Made by a program: the position numbers and the translations under genes. Shown in pieces: positions 58,209 to 64,000 of a stretch of DNA of 64,000 nt. Each line of letters begins with the position of its first letter. Positions within the stretch are counted from its first letter, which is position 1. The notes under the pieces were generated by a model. The model was not told the origin of the DNA, made no database searches, and worked only from the letters and a program-made list of their open reading frames with translations. The stretch covers positions 248,001-312,000 of the forward strand of contig CAVXUX010000002.1 in NCBI GenBank assembly GCA_963765135.1. Reading direction: 5' to 3'. Origin of the DNA: JACVRW01 sp963765135 (GTDB lineage: Bacteria > Actinomycetota > Thermoleophilia > Solirubrobacterales > Thermoleophilaceae).

Positions 58209-61200
58209 ATGGAGCCGGCCGAGAAGCGCGACTTCGTCACCCAGGAGCGCGCCCAGCGGCTCGCCAAGCAGGAGCGGCTGCTCGCCGACTCCGGCCCTGC
58301 CTACAGCTACGACCCGGACCACACCCTGGCCCAGGTGCGCGACCAGTTCGACTCCCTGGGACCGGTGCGCGTGGCCGGACGCGTGATGCTGATCCGCCGC
58401 CACGGCCGGATCGTGTTCGCGAGCCTGAAGGACCAGACGGCGACGGTGCAGATCGTCTTCCTCGACGACAAGCGCGTACGCGACCTCGACCGCGGCGACT
58501 GGATCGGAGTCGCGGGCACCTGCAAGCGCACCGACAAGGGCGAGCCCTCGATCTGGGTCGGCGAATGGCTCCTGCTCACGAAGTCACTGCGCCCGCTGCC
58601 GGACAAGCACCGCGGCCTCACCGACGTGGACACGCGACTGCGCCAGCGCTACCTCGACCTGATCGTGAACCCGGAGTCGCGCCGGGTGTTCGACATCCGC
58701 TCGGCCGTGATCGCCTCGGTGCGGCGCACGCTGTCCGAGCGCGGGTTCACCGAGGTCGAGACGCCGGTGCTGGACGCCAGCGCGGGCGGCGCGGCGGCGC
58801 GCCCGTTCATCACCCACCACAACGCCCTCGACATCGACATGTACCTGCGCATCGCGCTCGAGCTGTATCTCAAGCGCCTGGTGGTCGGTGGCTTCGAGCG
58901 CGTCTTCGAGATCGGCCGCGTGTTCCGCAACGAGGGACTCGACACTCGCCACAACCCCGAGTTCACGCTGCTCGAGGCCTACCAGGCGCTGGCGGACTAC
59001 CACGACATGATGGATCTGGTCGAGGCGATCTGCTCGGAGGCCGCGGTGGCCGCCGGCGAGAGCGCGACCGACCTCTCGCCGCCCTGGCGGCGCGTGACGA
59101 TGGCCGACCTGATCGAGGAGGTCAACGGCGTGCGCATGCACCCCTCGATGCCGATCGACGAGGCGCGCGCGATCTGCGACCGGCTCAAGGTGCCGTACGA
59201 GTCGGGGTGGGGGGCGGGGCGGCTGATGTCCGAGGTCTACGACGAGACCTGCGAGGCCACGCTGGAGAAGCCCACGTTCGTCTACGACTACCCGCGCGAG
59301 GTCTCGCCGCTGGCGCGCGGCCACCGCGAGGACCCCGACATGGTCGAGCGCTTCGAGGCGGTGGTCGGGGGGCGCGAGCTGGCCAACGCCTACTCGGAGC
59401 TCAACGACGCGGTCGACCAGCGCGCCCGCTTCGAGGCCGAGGCCGCCGCGAAGGCCGCCGGCGACGAGGAGGCCGAGGACGTCGACGAGGACTACATCCG
59501 CGCGCTCGAGTACGGGCTGCCGCCCACCGGCGGCCTGGGGATCGGCCTGGACCGGCTCGTGATGCTGATCTCGGGCGCGCAGGCGATCCGCGAGGCGATC
59601 CTGTTCCCGACGATGCGGCCCGAGCCCGGCACGGCGGTGCGCGCCACGCGCACGGGGCTGTCGTCGAGCGGGGTGCCGACGGCCGCGTCGATGGCGTCGC
59701 CGCCGGCCGAAGCGGCGCCGGAGAGCGAGGCGGCCGCCGAGGGCGAGGCGGCTGCCGCGAGCGATCCCGCTGCCGCGCGCGTCACGCCCGCCGAGCCGCG
59801 CGCGCCCCGCATCCTCGCCTGGCTCACCGCGCTGGGCGGCGTCTTCTGCCTGCTCGCCCTGCTCCCGGGCGTCCACCACCGGCTCGGCATCGAGAACCTG
59901 CTCGGCGACCTATCGCTGCGCGTGGCCGGCCACATCGCCTCCATGCTGGTCGGCGTCACGCTGATCCTGCTCGCGCCGCAGCTGGCGCGCGGCAAGCGCC
60001 GCGCCTGGGAGGCCGCGGTGGTCCTGTTCGCGCTCGGCGCGGTCATCCACGTCCTCAAGGGTCCGCACCCGGTCATGGTCGCGTACGCGCTGGGGATGCT
60101 GATCGCGCTGCTCTCGACGCGCGGCTCCTTCCCGGCGCGCCCCGACTCCGGGTCGCTGCTGACCGTCGTGCGCTTCGTGCCCGCCTACCTGGCGATCGCG
60201 TTCGGCTTCGGGACGGTCACGCTGCTGTTCGAGCAGGAGCACGTGGTCGAGGAGCTGACCCCCGGCGGCGTCCTGCTCGCGATCGCCGCCGGCCTGATCG
60301 GGCTGGACGGCCCGTACGAGTACAGCGGGCGCTTCTTCGAGGACTTCTTCCCGGCGGCGCTGCTCGCGCTCGGGCTCGCCGGGGTGTTGATCTTCTCCGC
60401 GCTGCTGTTCCGGGCGGTCGCGCGCCGCGACGAGCCCACCGAGGACGAGCGCGAGCACGCCCGGCGCCTGGTGCGCCTGTACGGGTCGGACACGCTCGAC
60501 TACTTCGCCCTGCGCTCGGACAAGAGCTACTTCTTCGCCAGCGACGGCGAGGCCATGGTCGCCTACACCTACGAGAGCGGCTACGCCCTGGTGGCCGCCG
60601 ACCCGATCGGCCGCCCCGGCTCGACCGAGCTGGTGCTCGACGAGTTCCTGGCGTTCTGCCGCGACCGCGCCTGGAAGGTCGCCTTCCTCGCCGTGCGCGA
60701 GGCCGACATGGCTCTCTACGGCGCGCGCGGGTTCCACGAGGTCTACCTCGGCGACGAGGCGATCATCCCCTGCGACGAGTTCACGCTCGCGGGCAGCGAC
60801 AAGAAGTCGGTGCGCTCGGCGGTCAAGCGGGTCGGGCGCGACCACCGCTTCCGGCTGATGCGCGAGTCCGACGCCTCGCCGCAGCTGGTCGAGGAGCTCA
60901 ACAAGATCCGCGAGCGCTGGCGCGGCAAGGCGCCCGAGCGCGGCTTCACGATGGAGCTGGGCGGCGGCGTGCGCGGCCAGAACCCGGACTTCCTGCTGGC
61001 GGTGGCGTTCGAGAGCGAGAGCGAGCGGCCCGACGGCTTCCTGCGGCTCGTGCCCTGCTACGGCGCGGAGCCGGGCTGGTCGCTCGACCTGATGCAGCGC
61101 GACCCGGACGCGCCCAACGGGATGACCGAGTTCCTGATCGCGAACGCCGCGCTGGCGCTCGGCGAGCGCGGTTTCACGAAGCTGTCGATGAACTTCGCGG

Positions 61201-61445
61201 CGTGGGGGCGGCTGTTCGACGTCGGCGCCGAGCTGACGCTCAGCCAGCGGGCGTTCAAGCGAGTCGCCGAGCTGCTCAACCCGTACTTCCAGATCAAGTC
61301 GCTGCGCGACTTCAACGCGAAGTTCGACCCGCACTGGGTGCCGCGCGCGATCGTGATCGAGGAGGTCTCGCAGATGCCCAAGGTCGGACTGCTCTACGCG
61401 AGCGTGGAGGGCTTCGTGAACCTGCCGCTCGTGGGCTCGCGCTAG
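58209..61445 (+). CDS. lysS: Lysyl-tRNA synthetase fused to MprF-like lysyl-phospholipid synthase
   Basis: 1078 residues in one clean frame. Residues about 50-130 are the OB fold (VRVAGRVMLIRRHGRIVFAS), and 150-472 the class-II catalytic core: motif 2 in FRNEGLDTRHNPEFTLLEAY, motif 3 in GLGIGLDRLVMLISG, usual end ILFPTMRPE. An Ala/Glu-rich linker (475-535) leads to about six membrane helices (ILAWLTALGGVFCLLALLPG and others to about 740). Then comes a DUF2156 transferase domain (SDKSYFFASDGEAMVAYTYE, RGFTMELGGG, NPYFQIKSLRDFNAKFDP). Mycobacterial LysX has the opposite order, MprF part first. Expected functions are charging tRNA-Lys and using it to lysinylate phosphatidylglycerol. Confidence 0.9.
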   Translation: MEPAEKRDFVTQERAQRLAKQERLLADSGPAYSYDPDHTLAQVRDQFDSLGPVRVAGRVMLIRRHGRIVFASLKDQTATVQIVFLDDKRVRDLDRGDWIGVAGTCKRTDKGEPSIWVGEWLLLTKSLRPLPDKHRGLTDVDTRLRQRYLDLIVNPESRRVFDIRSAVIASVRRTLSERGFTEVETPVLDASAGGAAARPFITHHNALDIDMYLRIALELYLKRLVVGGFERVFEIGRVFRNEGLDTRHNPEFTLLEAYQALADYHDMMDLVEAICSEAAVAAGESATDLSPPWRRVTMADLIEEVNGVRMHPSMPIDEARAICDRLKVPYESGWGAGRLMSEVYDETCEATLEKPTFVYDYPREVSPLARGHREDPDMVERFEAVVGGRELANAYSELNDAVDQRARFEAEAAAKAAGDEEAEDVDEDYIRALEYGLPPTGGLGIGLDRLVMLISGAQAIREAILFPTMRPEPGTAVRATRTGLSSSGVPTAASMASPPAEAAPESEAAAEGEAAAASDPAAARVTPAEPRAPRILAWLTALGGVFCLLALLPGVHHRLGIENLLGDLSLRVAGHIASMLVGVTLILLAPQLARGKRRAWEAAVVLFALGAVIHVLKGPHPVMVAYALGMLIALLSTRGSFPARPDSGSLLTVVRFVPAYLAIAFGFGTVTLLFEQEHVVEELTPGGVLLAIAAGLIGLDGPYEYSGRFFEDFFPAALLALGLAGVLIFSALLFRAVARRDEPTEDEREHARRLVRLYGSDTLDYFALRSDKSYFFASDGEAMVAYTYESGYALVAADPIGRPGSTELVLDEFLAFCRDRAWKVAFLAVREADMALYGARGFHEVYLGDEAIIPCDEFTLAGSDKKSVRSAVKRVGRDHRFRLMRESDASPQLVEELNKIRERWRGKAPERGFTMELGGGVRGQNPDFLLAVAFESESERPDGFLRLVPCYGAEPGWSLDLMQRDPDAPNGMTEFLIANAALALGERGFTKLSMNFAAWGRLFDVGAELTLSQRAFKRVAELLNPYFQIKSLRDFNAKFDPHWVPRAIVIEEVSQMPKVGLLYASVEGFVNLPLVGSR

Positions 61446-62272
61446 CTACCCGGTCCGTCGTAGGGCTCGTCGCGCTCCCGCACCGCCTGCTTGAAGCCGG
61501 CCTCGACGGCGCGCTGGGCGAACGCGTAGCCCTCGGGCGTGTGGCGCGCGATGCCGTCGAAGAAGACGCCCAGCGACTGCGTCGCGGCCAGGCCCTGCGC
61601 GTAGAGCGCCTGGTTGACCAGCTGCTTCATCATCACCAGCTGGTTGATCGGGGTCAGCGCGATCCGCTGCACGAGCGCCTCGAAGCGCTCGTCCAGCTCC
61701 GCCGCCGGCGCCGACTCGATCGCGAGGCCCCAGTCGAGCGCCGTGCGGCCGTCGATCAGGTCGCCGGTGAACAGCAGCCGCTTGGCGCGCTGGTCGCCCA
61801 CCCGGAACGCCCACAGCGCCGAGGTCGGCACGCCCCACACGCGTGCGGGCGGGTAGCCGATGCGGGCGTCGTCGGCGATCACGAGCAGGTCGGAGCAGAG
61901 CGCCATGTCGGTGCCGCCCGCCACGCAGAAGCCGTGCACCTTGCAGATCACCGGCTTGTCCGAGCCGAACAGGCTCATGAAGCCGCGCAGGTTGCGGCTC
62001 ATCATCTGCCAGTCCACGACCGGGTCCCAGGGCTGTGAGGGATCGTGGTTGGGGATCTCGTGCTCGGCGAACGCGACGAGGTCGTAGCCGCCGCAGAAGC
62101 CCTTGCCGGCGCCGGCGAGCGCGATCACGTGCACCGCGGGGTCGAGGTTCGCCCGCTCGACGCACTCGGCCAGCTCGCGCGGCATCTCGAGCGTGATGCC
62201 GTTGCCGCGCTCGGGCCGATTCAGCGTGATGCGGGCGATCCGGCCGTCTACTTCGTAGTCGAGTGTCTCCAT
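61442..62272 (-). CDS. Enoyl-CoA hydratase/isomerase (crotonase) family protein
   Basis: A 276-residue crotonase-fold enzyme: ARITLNRPERGNGIT, the first oxyanion motif ALAGAGKGFCGGYDL, the second KVHGFCVAGGTDMALCSDL and GYPPARVWGVPTSALWAFRV. The exact reaction (hydratase, isomerase or other) is open; Asp replaces Glu at some usual catalytic positions. ATG 62272 is preferred over GTG 62278. It converges on lysS with a 4-bp overlap and is next to an acyl-CoA dehydrogenase gene, fitting acyl-CoA breakdown. Confidence 0.9.
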   Translation of the reverse strand: METLDYEVDGRIARITLNRPERGNGITLEMPRELAECVERANLDPAVHVIALAGAGKGFCGGYDLVAFAEHEIPNHDPSQPWDPVVDWQMMSRNLRGFMSLFGSDKPVICKVHGFCVAGGTDMALCSDLLVIADDARIGYPPARVWGVPTSALWAFRVGDQRAKRLLFTGDLIDGRTALDWGLAIESAPAAELDERFEALVQRIALTPINQLVMMKQLVNQALYAQGLAATQSLGVFFDGIARHTPEGYAFAQRAVEAGFKQAVRERDEPYDGPGS

Positions 62273-62352
62273 GGGCACGGTCCTCCTCGAGGTGCAAGTG
62301 TGCGGCTATCCGTAGTGGCCACCGCCGTCGCAGGAGCGATACTGATCGACGG

Positions 62353-62787
62353 ATGATGGTCCGCGTCGACACGGTGGTGACGATCGACCTCGTACGCGAC
62401 GCGTACCGGTTCATCGAGGACATCCAGGTCGGGCGGCGCCACGACTATGAGGCCGGGTACCCCGATTGCTTCGCCGAGTCGTTCGAGCTGATGCTGCCGG
62501 CCGGCTACCCCGAGGGCGAGCAGACCTTCCGCGGCCGGGCCGGCCTGAAGCGCTGGATCGACTCGATCCGCGAGATCTGGGAGGAGTGGAAGCTCATTCC
62601 CGAGCAGTACATCGTCAGCGGCGACCAGGTCGTCGCGCTCATCCGCGTCGTCGCGTGCGGGCACCTGAGCGGGGTCCGCCTCGATCGCGAGACCGCGCAC
62701 ATCTGGTCGATCGCCGACGGCCGCGTGACCAAGTGCGAGGTCTACTTCGATCGCTCCGAAGCGCTGGACGAGGTGACCGGCGCCTAG
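62353..62787 (+). CDS. NTF2/SnoaL-like protein
   Basis: A 144-residue small NTF2-fold protein (IDLVRDAYRFIEDIQVGRRH, AGYPDCFAESFELMLPAGYP, GLKRWIDSIREIWEEWKLIP, TAHIWSIADGRVTKCEVYFD). Function is unassigned; the family includes isomerases and binding proteins. It lies between the crotonase and the acyl-CoA dehydrogenase, overlapping the latter's end by four bases. Confidence 0.82.
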   Translation: MMVRVDTVVTIDLVRDAYRFIEDIQVGRRHDYEAGYPDCFAESFELMLPAGYPEGEQTFRGRAGLKRWIDSIREIWEEWKLIPEQYIVSGDQVVALIRVVACGHLSGVRLDRETAHIWSIADGRVTKCEVYFDRSEALDEVTGA

Positions 62788-64000
62788 ACGGCCAGCGCCC
62801 GCTCCACGATCGCGGGTGCGTTAACGGTGGGCGGCAGCGTGCCGAAGGCACGCCCGCCGTCGCCGAGGCGGCCGGCGCAGAACGCGTCCGCGACCTCGGC
62901 TGGGGCGTTGCGGACGAGCAGGCTCGCCTGCAGCGCCAGCGCGAGGTCCTCCACGATCCGGCGCGCCTCGAGCTCCGGGTTGGCGGGCGGCGCCGCGGCC
63001 TGGAGCTTGTCGAGGTGGGCGTCGAGCAGAGCGTTTCCACCGCGGCCCAGCTCGCACTCCTCCATGAACGCCGGCAGCCCCTCGGGCTCCTTGACGGTCG
63101 CGCGCAGCACGTCGAGCGCCGCCACGTTGCCCGAGCCCTCCCAGATCGAGTTGAGCGGCGAGTCGCGCAGCAGCCGCGGCATGCCCGACTCCTCCACGTA
63201 GCCGTTGCCGCCCAGGCACTCGAGCGCCTCGGCGGCGTGCGGCGCCGCGCGCTTGCAGACCCAGTACTTGGAGACGGCGGTCGCGAAGCGCCGGAACGGC
63301 GCGTCGGCCTCGTCGTAGGACCGGGCGATCCGCATCGCCGTGGTGGTCGCGGCCTCCGACTCGACGGCCAGGTCGGCGAGCACGTTCTGCATCGCCGGCT
63401 GCTCCGCCAGCAGCTTGCCGAAGGCGCTGCGATGGCGGGCGTGGTGCACGGCTTGCGCCAGGCCCCAGCGCATCGAGGCGGTCGAACCGAGCAGGCAGTC
63501 CAGGCGCGTGTGGTTGACCATGCGGATGATCGTCGCCACGCCGCGGCCCTCCTCGCCGATCAGCCGGCCGCGCACGCCGTGGAACTCGACCTCGCTCGAC
63601 GGCAGCGAGCGCGTGCCGAGCTTGTCCTTGAGGCGCTGGATGCGGAAGCCGGGGTCGCTTCCCTCGAACAGGAAGCAGGACAGCCCGGCGGGCGCCTGCG
63701 CGAGCGTCAGGAAGACGTCGCACGGGGGGTAGGAGCAGAACCACTTGTGGCCGGTGATCTCGTAGGTGCCGTCGCCGGCCGGCTCGGCGCGGGTGGTGTT
63801 GGCGCGCACGTCGGACCCGCCCTGCTTCTCGGTCATCGCCATGCCTGCCAGCGCGCCGTCGGCGTAGCTCGGCCGCGTCAGGCGCGGCTCCCACTCGGCG
63901 GCCAGCTCGGCGTTCTCGCGCAGGGCCGGGATCGCGGCGTAGGTCATCGAGACCGGGCACATGACCCCGGAGCCGACCTGGCTCCAGACGACGAACAGCG
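62784..64000 (-). CDS. AidB-like acyl-CoA dehydrogenase, 5' end outside window
   Basis: The right window edge cuts the N-terminus; the visible 405 residues contain SMTYAAIPALRENAELAAEW, GMAMTEKQGGSDVRANTTRA, the FAD-site GHKWFCSYPPCDVFLTLAQA, RLDCLLGSTASMRWGLAQAV and the catalytic-region LECLGGNGYVEESGMPRLLR with SPLNSIWEGSGNV. These match AidB/isovaleryl-CoA dehydrogenase-like members. It should oxidise an acyl-CoA and pass electrons to ETF (genes at 7383-9147), although AidB itself is a DNA-damage-response protein with weak dehydrogenase activity. Confidence 0.9.
   Translation of the reverse strand, partial: LFVVWSQVGSGVMCPVSMTYAAIPALRENAELAAEWEPRLTRPSYADGALAGMAMTEKQGGSDVRANTTRAEPAGDGTYEITGHKWFCSYPPCDVFLTLAQAPAGLSCFLFEGSDPGFRIQRLKDKLGTRSLPSSEVEFHGVRGRLIGEEGRGVATIIRMVNHTRLDCLLGSTASMRWGLAQAVHHARHRSAFGKLLAEQPAMQNVLADLAVESEAATTTAMRIARSYDEADAPFRRFATAVSKYWVCKRAAPHAAEALECLGGNGYVEESGMPRLLRDSPLNSIWEGSGNVAALDVLRATVKEPEGLPAFMEECELGRGGNALLDAHLDKLQAAAPPANPELEARRIVEDLALALQASLLVRNAPAEVADAFCAGRLGDGGRAFGTLPPTVNAPAIVERALAV

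Noticed and set aside
56807..62038. A plus-strand open frame of about 1740 codons over the permease and lysS
   Set aside because: It is antisense to the permease and out of frame with lysS, and the translation is low complexity. lysS in the other frame is fully convincing.

Overview
The window looks like a chromosomal segment of a high-GC actinobacterium, most likely class Thermoleophilia (Solirubrobacterales-like). The grounds are the very high GC content, frequent GTG/TTG starts, ATGA/GTGA stop-start overlaps, and the gene run rpmE - DUF1385 - prfA - prmC - tsaC - glyA - wecA followed further on by the F-type ATP synthase operon. The class assignment is inference from gene content and style. 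No 16S gene or other decisive marker is present, and I see no tRNA, rRNA, CRISPR array or insertion sequence.

Layout. 1-7.2 kb: end of a GH63-like glycosidase, uvsE, a split coenzyme B12 mutase (icmA/icmB, with isobutyryl-CoA-mutase-type active-site residues) flanking a cell-wall-anchored cupredoxin, then a divergent marR / MFS efflux pair with a well-defined promoter-operator. 7.2-10.9 kb: etfB-etfA-ETF:quinone oxidoreductase behind a TetR-type palindrome. 11-14.2 kb: a LysR regulator, a secreted glycosidase-like lipoprotein and gpsA. 14.2-25.7 kb: rpmE, a CARDB protein and DUF1385, then an inserted LuxR/FAD-oxidase pair and an SDR reductase, then prfA-prmC-tsaC-glyA and wecA. 25.7-30.3 kb: accessory genes (ASCH-like protein, Rv2578c-type radical SAM protein with a LexA-like box, NTF2-like protein, a heavily broken membrane protein, YjbQ). 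30.3-41.4 kb: a GGDEF/HD-GYP protein and a rearranged kdp potassium locus in the order kinase half of KdpD, KdpE, two small proteins, kdpF-A-C-B, sensor half of KdpD, UspA; then a GH26-like secreted protein. 41.5-48.7 kb: atpI-like, atpB-E-F-H-A-G-D-C. 48.7-64 kb: rhomboid-like protein, nfo and LigD-type polymerase, small accessory genes, a large PLC-like membrane fusion, two membrane proteins, an amino-acid permease, a 1078-residue lysyl-tRNA synthetase fused to an MprF-like lysyltransferase, a crotonase, an NTF2-like protein and the 3' part of an AidB-like acyl-CoA dehydrogenase.

Several modules fit together. The B12 mutase, ETF/ETF-QO, crotonase and acyl-CoA dehydrogenase point to aerobic catabolism of branched or fatty acyl-CoAs feeding the quinone pool and ATP synthase. 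UvsE, the SOS-box radical SAM protein, Nfo and LigD-Pol form a scattered DNA-repair set. Kdp, UspA and the c-di-GMP enzyme are stress and signalling functions.

A major caveat: about half of the genes carry single-base frameshifts, concentrated at 1-8 kb and 26-56 kb and including essential genes (atpA, atpB, atpE, atpG, glyA). Neighbouring long genes (lysS fusion, ETF-QO, prfA, atpD) are intact. The pattern is best read as assembly or sequencing indels, so each frameshifted gene is given its whole inferred span with the break points named.
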